Assembly: GCF_014201095.1 (NCBI RefSeq)
Contig: NZ_JACHDN010000001.1
Coordinates: 620,001-684,000 of the forward strand
DNA from: Cellulomonas hominis
Lineage (GTDB): Bacteria; Actinomycetota; Actinomycetes; Actinomycetales; Cellulomonadaceae
Reading direction: 5' to 3'
Length of the DNA: 64,000 nucleotides
Of this stretch, positions 50,552 to 61,148 are shown piece by piece. Every line of letters begins with the position of its first letter. Within the stretch, counting starts at the first letter, position 1. Under the pieces are notes generated by a model. It made no database searches, had not been told where the DNA came from, and saw only the letters and a program-made list of their open reading frames with translations. The position numbers were made by a program, and so were the translations under genes.

Positions 50552-51704
50552 GGGCGCCGGCGGGCGTCAGCCGCCCGACCGCCGCGGCGATCCGTTCGTC
50601 GGTCGCGGTCAGGGCCACCCGGACGTGCCGCGGCGCCCCGTAGAACGCCCCCGGCGCCACGAGGATCCCGCGGTCCGCGAGCCGCCCGACGGTCGCCCAG
50701 CAGTCGTCGTCGCCCTCGGCCGGACGGGCCCACAGGTACAGGCCGGCCGCCGACCGGTCGACCACCAGCCCCGCCCCCGCGAGCGCGCCGAGCAGCGCCG
50801 CGCGCCGCGCGCGGTACCGCTCGCGCTGCTCCGCCACGTGCGCGTCGTCGCCCAGCGCCACGGTCATCGCGGCCTGCACCGGCGCGGGCACGATCATCCC
50901 GGCGTGCTTGCGGGTGGCGAGCAGGCCCGCCACGACCGCGGGGTCACCCGCGACGAACGCCGCCCGGTAGCCCGCGAGGTTCGACTGCTTGGACAGGGAG
51001 TACAGCGCCAGCAGCCCGGCGACGTCCCCGCCGGTGACCCGCGGGTCGAGCACGCTCGGCACGCCGGCGGACGCCCACGGCTCGTCCCACGCCAGCTCGG
51101 CGTAGCACTCGTCCGACGCCACGACGACCGGCCGGCCGCTGCGGGCCTGCGCCGCCCGCGCGGCCTCGACCACCGCGCGCAGCTCGTCGACGCCGAGCAC
51201 GCGGCCGTCCGGGTTGCCGGGCGAGTTCAGCCAGACCAGGCGGACGCGGTCGCCGTCCGGCCCGGACAGCAGCGCCACCGGGTCGTCGGTCGCGACCGGC
51301 TCCGCGCCGGCCAGGCGGGCGCCGACGTCGTAGGTCGGGTACGCCGCGGCGGGGTGCGCGACCAGGTCGCCCGCGCCCAGGCCCAGCAGGGCGGGGAGGA
51401 ACGCCACCATCTCCTTCGAGCCCACGGTCGGCAGCACGCCGGCCGGGTCGAGGTCCGGCACGCCGCGGCGGCGCGCGAACCACCCGGCCACGGCGGTGCG
51501 CAGCGCCGGGGTGCCCCAGGTCTGCGGGTAGCCGGGCGCGTCGGCGGCGTCCGCGAGGGCGCGGCGGAGCAGCTCCGGCGTCGGGTCCACGGGCGTGCCG
51601 ACGGACAGGTCGACGATGCCGCCCGGGTGCGACCGGGCGCGGTCGCCGTACGGGGTCAGCGTGTCCCAGGGGAAATCCGGCAGCGCGCCGGTCAGCAGGC
51701 CCAC
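50547..51704 (-). CDS. dapC: Succinyldiaminopimelate aminotransferase
   Basis: A 385-residue class I/II PLP aminotransferase. K239 in LYSLSKQSNLAGYR binds PLP, NSPGNPDG (160-167) and SDECYAEL are fold motifs, and the arginine near the C-terminus sits in PRHVRVAL. Actinobacterial DapC is characteristically encoded next to a 7Fe ferredoxin, as here, which supports DapC over other aminotransferases. It makes N-succinyl-LL-diaminopimelate for DapE. The start is 4 nt after the ferredoxin stop. Confidence 0.88.
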   Translation of the reverse strand: MGLLTGALPDFPWDTLTPYGDRARSHPGGIVDLSVGTPVDPTPELLRRALADAADAPGYPQTWGTPALRTAVAGWFARRRGVPDLDPAGVLPTVGSKEMVAFLPALLGLGAGDLVAHPAAAYPTYDVGARLAGAEPVATDDPVALLSGPDGDRVRLVWLNSPGNPDGRVLGVDELRAVVEAARAAQARSGRPVVVASDECYAELAWDEPWASAGVPSVLDPRVTGGDVAGLLALYSLSKQSNLAGYRAAFVAGDPAVVAGLLATRKHAGMIVPAPVQAAMTVALGDDAHVAEQRERYRARRAALLGALAGAGLVVDRSAAGLYLWARPAEGDDDCWATVGRLADRGILVAPGAFYGAPRHVRVALTATDERIAAAVGRLTPAGAL

Positions 51705-51708
51705 GCGC

Positions 51709-52035
51709 TCAGTCGCCGTGCACCTGGAGCGGCAGCGTGGCGATGATCGGGTGGTCCTTCTCGATCATCCCCAGCTTGGCCGCGCCGCCCGGCGACCCGA
51801 GGTCGTCGAAGAACTCGACGTTCGCCTTGTAGTACTCGCTCCACTGCTCGGGGACGTCGTCCTCGTAGTAGATCGCCTCGACCGGGCAGACCGGCTCGCA
51901 GGCGCCGCAGTCCACGCACTCGTCCGGGTGGATGTACAGGGACCGCTTGCCCTCGTAGATGCAGTCGACCGGACACTCCTCGATGCACGCCTTGTCCTTG
52001 ACGTCCACGCAGGGCTGGGCGATCACATACGTCAC
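51709..52035 (-). CDS. fdxA: Seven-iron ferredoxin
   Basis: A 108-residue ferredoxin with two cluster motifs. C9, C17, C21 and C25 lie in the first half and C40, C43, C46 and C50 in the second, consistent with [3Fe-4S] and [4Fe-4S] clusters. The C-terminal extension of about 55 residues is typical of the actinobacterial FdxA/FdxC type. It is a low-potential electron carrier in the cytosol; its partner is not evident. GGAGG precedes the GTG start. It is upstream of, and probably co-transcribed with, dapC. Confidence 0.95.
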   Translation of the reverse strand: MTYVIAQPCVDVKDKACIEECPVDCIYEGKRSLYIHPDECVDCGACEPVCPVEAIYYEDDVPEQWSEYYKANVEFFDDLGSPGGAAKLGMIEKDHPIIATLPLQVHGD

Positions 52036-52155
52036 GGTGCGTCCTCCACGCGCCCGGCCCGAGGGGGTCCGGCGCGGTCGCGGGTCTGGTCGAGATGGTC
52101 GTCCTAGTATCGCTCACCTGCGCACGCGCGGCGCAGCGACGAGACGGAGAGCACA

Positions 52156-52419
52156 GTGACCACGGACGACGCCGCGACTCCCCCGGCACCCTGGCGCGCC
52201 TGGTCCGCCGGGCAGCGCGTGGTCGTGCGGCGGCGGCTGCCCGCCGGGGAGCCGCAGCCCTACACGGACGTGCTGGGCGACCTGGTCGCGGTGGACGACG
52301 AGGGGGTCACCGTCCGCACGCGGCGCGCCGGCGACGTGCGTGTGCCGGGCGACGAGATCGCGATCGGCAAGGTCGTGCCGCCCGCGCCGCCGCGCCGCCC
52401 GCGCCGTCCGCAGGGGTGA
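52156..52419 (+). CDS. Small SH3-like domain protein
   Basis: An 87-residue protein. WSAGQRVVVRRRLPAG, YTDVLGDLVAVDDEGV and RVPGDEIAIGKVVPP resemble the N-terminal beta-barrel (SH3-like) domain of some actinobacterial GNAT acetyltransferases. The acetyltransferase domain is absent here. The function is unknown and binding to nucleic acid or protein is only a guess. It diverges from fdxA and converges on the VanW gene, 4 nt away. Confidence 0.65.
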   Translation: MTTDDAATPPAPWRAWSAGQRVVVRRRLPAGEPQPYTDVLGDLVAVDDEGVTVRTRRAGDVRVPGDEIAIGKVVPPAPPRRPRRPQG

Positions 52420-52423
52420 GCGG

Positions 52424-54214
52424 TCAGCCCGCGGGCGCGGCCGTGGCCGGGTCGGCCCCGCAGACCACGCGGTTCTGCGGCTTGTAGGTCCACGTGAACG
52501 GCTCGACCGAGACGACCTCGCCGTTGAGCTTGATCGTGCGGGTCACGGTGATCCGGAACCCGGGGTTGCCCGCGGACTGCGGCTCGCACGTCGGCGACTG
52601 CGAGTACACCGTGGTCGGCTGCACGACGTTGGTCTTCGGCCCGGACTCCGACGTGACCTCCCAGTACGGGGTGCCCCACAGCCGGACCCAGGTGCGGCCG
52701 TCCGCCACCCACGCCTGCACGAGCACGCCGGTCGGGGTGTTGTTCTTCCAGCGCATGTCGAGCGTGCCGGTGTAGATCGTCGCCTCGCGCCCCGCGGGGT
52801 ACCGCTGGAACCACTCGGAGTGCGGCTTGTGCTCGATGTCCTCCATGCCGGCCTCGTACGCGGCGTTGAACGTCGTGGTGGACAGCTGCGACAGGCCGCC
52901 GCCCCACGCGTCGGTGTGCTCGCCGCTGACGATCGCGCCCGCGGTGGTGAACCCGTGCGCGGCGTCGATCGGGCCGAGCGCCTCGGTGAGGCTGAACTCC
53001 TCGCCCGGGCGGACCAGCGTGCCGTTGATCGCCTCGGCGCCGGCGCGGATGTTCTGGGTGCGGCGCGGCTCGCTGGTCAGCGGCGTGGAGAACTCGGAGA
53101 TCGGCTGCACGATGCCGAGCGCCTGCAGGGCCTCGGTGGACTGCGCCGGGTCGGAGGCGACGAGCTCGACGGGCGCGGCGCGGGTGTCGGACACCGCCGC
53201 GGCGGCCACGGCCTGCGCCAGGGCGTCCGGGTCCAGCGTGGTGCCCGGGGTGCCCGGCACGATGACCGGGGCGCCGCTCGACAGGTCGAAGTACGCGTCC
53301 GAGGAGGACGTCAGCAGGTCGGTGGTCCGGGACAGCACGGCGTCGACGAGCACGGGGCCGTCCATCCGCAGCACCAGGTCGGAGGCCTCGGGCACGAACG
53401 ACGCTGCGGACACCAGCACGTCCACCGGCAGCTCGACCGTCTGGCCGGCGACCTCGACGCGCACGGGGGCGGAGGCCAGCGGGGTCGCCACGTCCTGCAG
53501 CGCGCGGTCGGTCTCCTCCTGGGTGATGTCCGGCTCGACGAACTCGGTGGCCAGCTCCAGGGGGCGGGCGGCCGTCAGCCAGCTCTCCTCGAGCGTGGCC
53601 CGCGCGGCGTCGACGTCCAGCGCCCAGCCGTCCACGGCGTCCACCGCGTGGGGGGCGCCGTCGGCGAACACCACCGAACCGTCCACCGGGGCGAGCGCGA
53701 GGGTGCCGGCGAGCGAGTCGACCGCCGCGCCCAGCGCGCCCTCGTCGACCTCCGTGACCGGGTCCTCGTCACCGCCGCCGACGATGTGCTGCCACAGCCG
53801 CTGCGGGCGCAGGTCGACGCCGGTCAGCCCGTCCACCGTGGCCGGGACGTCGAGCGTCAGGCCGGCGGTCGCGGGGTCGACCGAGCCGGTGATGTCCTGC
53901 GCCGTGACCGGCACGGGCTGGGCCGCGAGCTCGCCGAGCCCGTCGGTGAGGGCCTGCTCCGCGTCGGCGCTCGTCATGCCGCCCACGGCCACGCCGGCGA
54001 CGGTCGTGCCGCGCGGGACGCGGTCCGCCAGGGCGTACGCGGCGCCGACGTAGGCGCCGCCGAGCACGACGAGCACGGCGAGGACGATCAGCGTGACCCG
54101 GAGCCAGCGGCGGCGCGGGCGGTCCTCGTCGAACTCCTCGAGCGGCGACCAGGGCTCCGCGATCCCGTCGGGATCCACGACGGGCTCGGTGCCCTCCGCG
54201 CTGCCCTTGGCCAT
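52424..54214 (-). CDS. VanW family protein with YoaR-like peptidoglycan-binding domains
   Basis: A 596-residue membrane-anchored protein. A short acidic cytosolic tail precedes one helix (about 38-58). Two repeated domains resembling the YoaR/PG-binding type 4 family follow, each with a block like TVAGVAVGGMTSADAEQAL. The VanW domain is C-terminal: FSLTEALGPIDAAHGF, AIVSGEHTDAWGGGLSQ and STTTFNAAYEAGM. VanW is associated with glycopeptide resistance clusters, but these wider family members are common envelope proteins of unknown role. The ATG at 54214 is chosen because the -10 at 54268-54273 lies downstream of an alternative GTG at 54283. Confidence 0.85.
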   Translation of the reverse strand: MAKGSAEGTEPVVDPDGIAEPWSPLEEFDEDRPRRRWLRVTLIVLAVLVVLGGAYVGAAYALADRVPRGTTVAGVAVGGMTSADAEQALTDGLGELAAQPVPVTAQDITGSVDPATAGLTLDVPATVDGLTGVDLRPQRLWQHIVGGGDEDPVTEVDEGALGAAVDSLAGTLALAPVDGSVVFADGAPHAVDAVDGWALDVDAARATLEESWLTAARPLELATEFVEPDITQEETDRALQDVATPLASAPVRVEVAGQTVELPVDVLVSAASFVPEASDLVLRMDGPVLVDAVLSRTTDLLTSSSDAYFDLSSGAPVIVPGTPGTTLDPDALAQAVAAAAVSDTRAAPVELVASDPAQSTEALQALGIVQPISEFSTPLTSEPRRTQNIRAGAEAINGTLVRPGEEFSLTEALGPIDAAHGFTTAGAIVSGEHTDAWGGGLSQLSTTTFNAAYEAGMEDIEHKPHSEWFQRYPAGREATIYTGTLDMRWKNNTPTGVLVQAWVADGRTWVRLWGTPYWEVTSESGPKTNVVQPTTVYSQSPTCEPQSAGNPGFRITVTRTIKLNGEVVSVEPFTWTYKPQNRVVCGADPATAAPAG

Positions 54215-54267
54215 CCGGTTCCCCCTCGCGAGACCCGCGGCGCCCGGTTCGCACGCCGCAAGCGCTG

Positions 54268-54273
54268 ATTCTA
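54268..54273 (-). promoter_or_regulatory. -10 hexamer TAGAAT for the VanW gene
   Basis: TAGAAT on the minus strand lies 53 nt before the chosen ATG, leaving a leader of about 45 nt that contains GAGGGGGA as ribosome binding site. Confidence 0.5.
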
Positions 54274-54382
54274 CGGGCGCCACCGCGGGACACCGGCCCC
54301 GAGGTCCCGTTTGTCCGGACCTGCGAGATCACGATGTCGCAACGACGCGCCGACGCGGCGGGCCGGGCGCGCGCCGGTCGGG

Positions 54383-54922
54383 TCAGCGCAGCGGCCGCAA
54401 GCGGCGGCGGAGGTGGGCCAGGCTGCCGGACCCCGGGTTGCCCTCGCGGGACGTCAGCACCTCGCCGAGCACGACGTCGTGGTCCCCCGCGGGCACGATC
54501 CGGGCGGTCCGGCACTCGAACCACGCGGCCGCCCCGCGCACCCAGGCGGCGCCGGAGGCGGGGGTGCGGTCGTGCGGCACCCGGTCCAGCTGCCCGATGC
54601 TCGGGCGGCCCGGGGACGCGAGCCAGTCCGCGACGGGGGCCTGGTCGTCCGCGAGGACGCTGATCGCCCAGGTGTCCACGTCGTCCAGCGCCTCGCGGAG
54701 CCGGGCGTCCTGGTGCACGCAGAACAGCAGCATCGGCGGCTCGAGCGACACCGAGGTCAGCGCGGACGCCGTCATCGCGTGGTCCGTGCCGCGCCAGCGC
54801 ACCGCGACCACCGCGACGCCGGCGGGCAGCCGGCCCATCGCGGCCCGGAACGCGTCGGTGGCGGCCTGCCCGGTGTCGGGGACGCCGTCGCCGTACAGCG
54901 GGTCGACGGCCGGTCCGGTCAC
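54383..54922 (-). CDS. Flavin reductase family protein
   Basis: A 179-residue flavoprotein of the HpaC/DIM6-NTAB type. FRAAMGRLPAGVAVVAV, MTASALTSVSLEPPMLLFC and WFECRTARIVPAGDHDVVLGEV follow the family pattern. It reduces FMN or FAD with NAD(P)H, usually for a monooxygenase partner; none is adjacent. The GTG overlaps the stop of the upstream membrane protein gene (GTGA). Confidence 0.9.
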   Translation of the reverse strand: MTGPAVDPLYGDGVPDTGQAATDAFRAAMGRLPAGVAVVAVRWRGTDHAMTASALTSVSLEPPMLLFCVHQDARLREALDDVDTWAISVLADDQAPVADWLASPGRPSIGQLDRVPHDRTPASGAAWVRGAAAWFECRTARIVPAGDHDVVLGEVLTSREGNPGSGSLAHLRRRLRPLR

Positions 54923-55302
54923 GGGGTGCCCGGCCGCCGGCGCAGGGGCACGTCCGCGAACCACGCCCGCGGCGCGAGGGCGACCGCCACCGCGACCGCC
55001 AGGGAGCCGATCGCCCACACCCAGCCGATCGCGCCGCCCGCCGGCACCAGCACGTCGCCGCCGGGGCCGCGCCCGGACAGCACCTGCACGCTGAGGAACA
55101 GACCCACGAGCAGCGCGACCGACGCCACCCAGCCGCCGGAGGCGCGCACCGCGACCGAGGCGGCCAGGACGAGCAGCAGGCACACCACGACGCCCCACGG
55201 CGGGGTCGACCGGTGCAGCACCGTGCCGACCGAGCCGACGACCACGCCGAGCAGCAGGGCGCCCAGGGCGCGGAGGACCAGGCGGAGGGACAGGGTCGGC
55301 AC
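54919..55302 (-). CDS. Four-helix membrane protein, DUF6113-like
   Basis: A 127-residue protein made of four hydrophobic helices with basic ends. It resembles the small DUF6113-type membrane proteins found beside mshB in actinobacteria; the assignment rests on size, topology and neighbourhood. The function is unknown. The GTG start follows TAGCCT by 7 nt. It lies 10 nt past the mshB stop. Confidence 0.65.
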   Translation of the reverse strand: MPTLSLRLVLRALGALLLGVVVGSVGTVLHRSTPPWGVVVCLLLVLAASVAVRASGGWVASVALLVGLFLSVQVLSGRGPGGDVLVPAGGAIGWVWAIGSLAVAVAVALAPRAWFADVPLRRRPGTP

Positions 55303-55309
55303 GGGCGCC

Positions 55310-55315
55310 AGGCTA
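55310..55315 (-). promoter_or_regulatory. -10 hexamer TAGCCT for the DUF6113-like gene
   Basis: It ends 7 nt before the GTG at 55302 and overlaps the last codons of mshB. Confidence 0.4.
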
Positions 55316-56476
55316 CGTCCGGGGGCGCACGCGCGTCACGCCCGGCGGCAGCGGCAGCGGTCCCGCGGGCGCGTGCCCGGGCGCCCAGCGGTACCCCTCG
55401 GCCGGCAGCACGGGCGCGAGGACGAGGTTCGACAGCGCGTGGCAGGCGACCGCGGCCGGGTGGTCCAGCGGCGTGACCGCCTGCACCTGGGTCGCGTGCG
55501 CCCGCAGCGCGGCGAGCACCCGCTCCCGGACGGGCCGCGCGTCCACGGCGAGGTCGGGCTCCCCCGCGGCGGCGACCGACGGCAGCGGGCCGGCCGGGTC
55601 GGGCAGGGCGAGCGGCCCCTCGCGGGTGGCGCGGCGGTCACCGGACCCGGCGGCGAGCACCGCGCGGGCCGCCGGGTCCTCGGCGAGGGCGGCGTACCCG
55701 GCCCGCAGGGCGGCGGGCTCCTGCACGGCCCACGCCACCGCGGGCGCCCACGCGGGGTCGGGCGCGGGAGTCGTCGCCGCCGAGTGGAGCGAATCGCCGG
55801 ACACGCCCGGCGTGTCGTGGCGAGACCCTCCACTCGGTGCAGCGCCGGGCGCCCACGCGGGGTCCGCGGCGAGGGCGACCGCCCGCATCGTGACCTCGTG
55901 CGCGCGGACGTGGTCCGGGTGCCCGTAGCCGCCGCCCGGCTCGTACGTCACGACCAGGTCCGGCCGCCGGGCCCGCAGCAGCCCCGCGAGCCGTCCCGCG
56001 GCCTCGTCCAGCGGCACCCCCACGAAGGCCCGGGCCGGCACCTCGGCCGCCGCACCGGCCTGCCCGACCCCGACCCAGTCCATGCCCGAGTCCTCGTACG
56101 GCCCCGGATCCGGCACCGAGGGTGCGGACGATGCTGCTTCCGGCGCCCCGAGGCCCGCATCTGCTGCAGTCTCGGCGCCGCCCAGGGGCGGGAGCGTGTC
56201 GAGGAAGACCTGGTCCGCGCCCAGGGCGTGCACGGCCGCGGCCAGCTCGGTCTCCCGGTGGCGGGCCAGGGCGGGGCCGTCGCCCTCCAGCGACGCCAGC
56301 CGGGCCCCGATGACCTCGCCCCGCTCGCCGCGGGTGCAGGTCACGACCAGGGCCGGCAGCCCGGCCGCCGCCCACGTCGCGAGCAGCGCGCCCGACGTCA
56401 GCGTCTCGTCGTCCGGGTGCGCGTGCACCGCGAGCACGCCACCCGTGACGGGCGGCGTGCTCGCGGCGGGGGTCAC
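55313..56476 (-). CDS. mshB: Mycothiol biosynthesis deacetylase MshB, with two in-frame palindromic insertions
   Basis: A 387-residue zinc deacetylase that removes acetyl from GlcNAc-inositol in mycothiol synthesis. Metal ligands are H20 and D23 (HAHPDDE) and the H186-P-D-H189 motif (GYGHPDH). The M. tuberculosis enzyme has about 303 residues. Much of the excess here lies in residues about 100-121 and about 213-233, which are encoded by palindromic elements B and C. Both preserve the reading frame and are Ala/Ser/Pro/Gly-rich, so they probably form surface loops. Activity is plausible because all motifs are intact. Confidence 0.9.
   Translation of the reverse strand: MTPAASTPPVTGGVLAVHAHPDDETLTSGALLATWAAAGLPALVVTCTRGERGEVIGARLASLEGDGPALARHRETELAAAVHALGADQVFLDTLPPLGGAETAADAGLGAPEAASSAPSVPDPGPYEDSGMDWVGVGQAGAAAEVPARAFVGVPLDEAAGRLAGLLRARRPDLVVTYEPGGGYGHPDHVRAHEVTMRAVALAADPAWAPGAAPSGGSRHDTPGVSGDSLHSAATTPAPDPAWAPAVAWAVQEPAALRAGYAALAEDPAARAVLAAGSGDRRATREGPLALPDPAGPLPSVAAAGEPDLAVDARPVRERVLAALRAHATQVQAVTPLDHPAAVACHALSNLVLAPVLPAEGYRWAPGHAPAGPLPLPPGVTRVRPRT
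55741..55864. repeat. 19-bp direct repeats bracketing element C
   Basis: CGGGCGCCCACGCGGGGTC occurs at 55741-55759 and again at 55846-55864. The unit-to-unit distance is 105 nt (35 codons), so the mshB frame is kept. The protein shows the duplication as DPAWAP at residues 205-210 and 240-245. Confidence 0.85.
55780..55837. repeat. Palindromic element C (family 2) inside mshB
   Basis: A 58-nt palindrome. The outer arms are CCGAGTGGAG and CTCCACTCGG, with inner arms TCGCC/GGCGA and GACACGCC/GGCGTGTC and a one-base centre. It shares the GAGTGGA...CGGACACGCC...GGCGTGTC...TCCACTC frame with elements D and E. Confidence 0.8.
56114..56177. repeat. Palindromic element B (family 1) inside mshB
   Basis: A 64-nt element aligning over its whole length with element A (17139-17202), including GATGCTGC and GGCGCCC in the same places. 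The outer arms pair imperfectly (8 of 10), and inner arms GATGC/GCATC are intact. It encodes residues 100-121 of MshB. Confidence 0.75.
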
Positions 56477-56483
56477 GGGGCGC

Positions 56484-58433
<1,950 letters not shown>

Positions 58434-58561
58434 TCCGCGAGGGGTGGGAGATCAGAGGGCGCGACGACGTCGAGCGCCGATCGATTCTACCGGTTCCGGC
58501 CGCGGGCGTCCCTCGTGGCCGGCCGGACGGTGCCGGAGCGCGCCGGAGTGCTGGTCACGGG

Positions 58562-58612
58562 CGAGAGCCCGGCCCGGCGGCGCGGGTCGCGCGCACCGGG
58601 GCCGGGCTCTCG
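58562..58612 (-). terminator. Hairpin downstream of the opp ATPase gene
   Basis: A perfect 14-bp stem (58562-58575 and 58599-58612) with a 23-nt loop lies 14 nt past the ATPase stop. It should end the transporter transcript before the typA promoter region. Confidence 0.75.
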
Positions 58613-58625
58613 GCGTGCCGGACGG

Positions 58626-60458
58626 TCACGGGTGGGCGGTGCCGGTGCCCTCCGCCGCCTCGTGCTCGGCGATCGGGTCGCGCGACCCGGCCTCGGCGGC
58701 GTCGCGGGCGGCGAGCTCGGCCGCGGCCTGCTCGAGCAGCCGGTCGCGGGTCTCGCGCCGCGCCTTCTGCTCGGCCGGGTTCGGCACGGGGACCGCGGCG
58801 AGCAGGCGCCGGGTGTAGTCCTCGGTGGGGTGGTGCAGGATCTGCTCGCGCGGGCCGGACTCGACCAGCCGGCCCTTGCTCATCACGGCGATCCGGTTGG
58901 ACAGGATCTCCACGACCGCGAGGTCGTGGCTGATGAACAGGCACGCGAACCCGTACTCGCGCTGCAGCTCCTGGAAGAGCTCCAGCACGCGGGCCTGCAC
59001 CGACACGTCGAGCGCCGACGTGGGCTCGTCCGCGATGAGCAGCTTGGGCGACAGCGCGAGCGCCCGGGCGATGCCGACGCGCTGGCGCTGGCCGCCGGAC
59101 AGCTCGTGCGGGTAGCGGTTCCGCATGGCGCGCGGCAGCTCGACCTGGTCGAGGAGCGTCTCGACGCGGCGGGACAGCTCGGCGCCCTTCGCGATCTTGT
59201 GCAGCATGAGCGGCTCGCCGATCGACTCGCCGATCGGCAGGCGGGGGTTCAGCGAGGAGCCCGGGTCCTGGAACACGATCGACACGTCCTGGCGCACGGC
59301 GCGCAGGTCCTTCGCGGAGATCCCGGCCAGCTCGACGCCGTTGACCTTCATCGAGCCGCCGGCGACGGGCAGCAGGCCGACCGCGGCGCGCCCGACGGTC
59401 GTCTTGCCGGAGCCGGACTCGCCGACCAGGCCGACGACCTCGCCGCGGGCGATCGTGAGGTTGACGCCGTCGATGGCCCGGAACGCCGGGATCCGGCCGC
59501 GCGACGGGTACTCGAGCACGAGGTCGGTGGCCTCGAGCGCGAACCCGGTCGTCGTCGCGGCCGCCGCGGCCGCCGCCTCCTCGTGCTCGAGCACGTGCAC
59601 GTGCTCCGAGGAGCCCTTCGCGGCCAGCGAGGCCGACCCCAGGTGGGGCACCGCGTCGAGCAGCGCGATCGTGTACGGGTGGGACGGCGCGTTGAAGATC
59701 TGGTCGGCCGTGCCCTGCTCGACGACGCGGCCGTTCTTCATCACGATGACGCGGTCCGCGAGGTCCGCGACCACGCCCATGTCGTGGGTGATGAGGACGA
59801 TGCCCGAGTCGATGCGGTGCCGCAGGTCGCGCATCAGCTTGAGGATCTCGGCCTGCACCGTCACATCGAGCGCCGTCGTCGGCTCGTCGGCGATCAGCAG
59901 CTTCGGGTCGCAGGCGAGCGCCTGCGCGATCATGGCGCGCTGGCGCTGACCGCCCGACAGCTGGTGCGGGTACTTGTCGATCGACCGCTTCGGGTCGGGC
60001 AGGTCGACCAGGCGGAGCAGCTCGATCGCGCGCTCGCGCGCGGCCTTCGGGCCGATCTCCTGGTGCGCCCGCAGCGTCTCGACGATCTGGAACCCGATGG
60101 AGTACACGGGGTTCAGCGCCGTCATCGGCTCCTGGAAGATGACGGCGACGTCCTCGCCGCGCACCCGGGAGAGCTGCTTGTGCGAGAGGCCGAGCATCTC
60201 GCGGCCCTGCAGCTTCGCCGAGCCGCTCGAGCGGCCGTTCGGGGGCAGCAGGCCGATCAGCGACATCGACGACTGCGTCTTGCCGGAGCCGGACTCGCCG
60301 ACGATGGCGAGCACCTCGCCCGGGCGCACGTCGTAGGTGACGTCGATCGCGGCGGGGTACCACTCGCCGTCGACGAAGAACTCGACCGTGAGGTCCTTGA
60401 CCTCGAGGATCGGGTCCTTGACGGACGTGGTCGCCGTCGTGTGGGTGTCCGTGCTCAC
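58626..60458 (-). CDS. Fused oligopeptide ABC transporter ATPase (OppD-OppF)
   Basis: A 610-residue protein with two complete nucleotide-binding domains. Both Walker A sites are intact (GESGSGKTQ and GESGSGKTT), as are both signatures ([11 protein letters not shown] and [11 protein letters not shown]) and both Walker B sites ([12 protein letters not shown] and [12 protein letters not shown]). An Ala-rich linker of about 12 residues joins the halves. It energises peptide/nickel-type uptake. The GTG start has GGAAGGA upstream. It is cut off from oppBC by an oppositely oriented PH-domain gene. Confidence 0.94.
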   Translation of the reverse strand: MSTDTHTTATTSVKDPILEVKDLTVEFFVDGEWYPAAIDVTYDVRPGEVLAIVGESGSGKTQSSMSLIGLLPPNGRSSGSAKLQGREMLGLSHKQLSRVRGEDVAVIFQEPMTALNPVYSIGFQIVETLRAHQEIGPKAARERAIELLRLVDLPDPKRSIDKYPHQLSGGQRQRAMIAQALACDPKLLIADEPTTALDVTVQAEILKLMRDLRHRIDSGIVLITHDMGVVADLADRVIVMKNGRVVEQGTADQIFNAPSHPYTIALLDAVPHLGSASLAAKGSSEHVHVLEHEEAAAAAAATTTGFALEATDLVLEYPSRGRIPAFRAIDGVNLTIARGEVVGLVGESGSGKTTVGRAAVGLLPVAGGSMKVNGVELAGISAKDLRAVRQDVSIVFQDPGSSLNPRLPIGESIGEPLMLHKIAKGAELSRRVETLLDQVELPRAMRNRYPHELSGGQRQRVGIARALALSPKLLIADEPTSALDVSVQARVLELFQELQREYGFACLFISHDLAVVEILSNRIAVMSKGRLVESGPREQILHHPTEDYTRRLLAAVPVPNPAEQKARRETRDRLLEQAAAELAARDAAEAGSRDPIAEHEAAEGTGTAHP

Positions 60459-60535
60459 CGCGGGGTTCCTTCCGTGCGGTCCGAGGCGGCGCCGGGGCGA
60501 TCGGCCCCGGTCCGGCCGTCTGGGACGATGTCCGC

Positions 60536-61144
60536 ATGCAGACGGACGTCGTGGAGTTCCGGCCGAGGTTCGGCCGCTGGCTGGTCGTGATGGTGGCGGC
60601 GGTCGCCGGCGCGGGCGCCGTCTCCGGCCTGGTGGAGGACCCCGCGCAGACCGTGCGCTACCTGCCCGTGCTGGCCCTCGTCGTCGTGCTGGTGTGGGCG
60701 GCGTACTGGCGTCCCGCCGTCGTGGTGAGCCCCGCGGGCGTCGAGATCCGCAACGTCACGCGGACGATCGAGATCCCGTGGCCGGCCGTCCAGGCGGTCA
60801 CGACGCAGTACGCCCTGACGCTGCAGACCGCTTACGGCACCTACGCGGCGTGGGCCGCGCCCGCGCCGAGCCGGACCCGCGTGAAGCTCGCCGCCCGCCC
60901 GGACGCCCGGAACCTGCCCGAGACGGCCTACCGCGACACGACCGTCGCGATCGGCGACCTGGCCAACACCGACTCCGGTCAGGCCGCCGCCCTGGTGCGG
61001 TACCGCTGGGAGGAGCTGCGGGACGCGGGCGCGCTCGACGACCCCCGCCTCGAGCGGCCGGCGCCGGTCGTGCGCTGGCACGGCCGGACGCTGGCCCTCG
61101 TCGGCGTGCTGGTGGTCGCCGGCGCGCTCGCGCCCCTGCTCTGA
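60536..61144 (+). CDS. Membrane protein with bacterial PH domain
   Basis: A 202-residue protein. Two helices (about 14-32 and 42-60) precede a PH-like domain with VVVSPAGVEIRNVTRTIEIPWPAVQAV, and a final helix lies at about 185-202. This layout fits actinobacterial PH-domain (bPH-type) proteins of unknown role. It is read against the flanking transporter genes, ending 4 nt from the oppC stop and starting 77 nt from the ATPase start. Confidence 0.82.
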   Translation: MQTDVVEFRPRFGRWLVVMVAAVAGAGAVSGLVEDPAQTVRYLPVLALVVVLVWAAYWRPAVVVSPAGVEIRNVTRTIEIPWPAVQAVTTQYALTLQTAYGTYAAWAAPAPSRTRVKLAARPDARNLPETAYRDTTVAIGDLANTDSGQAAALVRYRWEELRDAGALDDPRLERPAPVVRWHGRTLALVGVLVVAGALAPLL

Positions 61145-61148
61145 CACG

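Noticed and set aside
52424-54214. VanW gene as evidence of a vancomycin resistance cluster
   Set aside because: There is no VanS/VanR pair, ligase or dipeptidase nearby. VanW/YoaR-domain proteins are common outside resistance clusters.
54215-54283. N-terminal extension of the VanW protein to a GTG at 54283
   Set aside because: A TAGAAT -10 lies inside this extension, so the GTG would not be transcribed, and the ATG at 54214 has a ribosome binding site.
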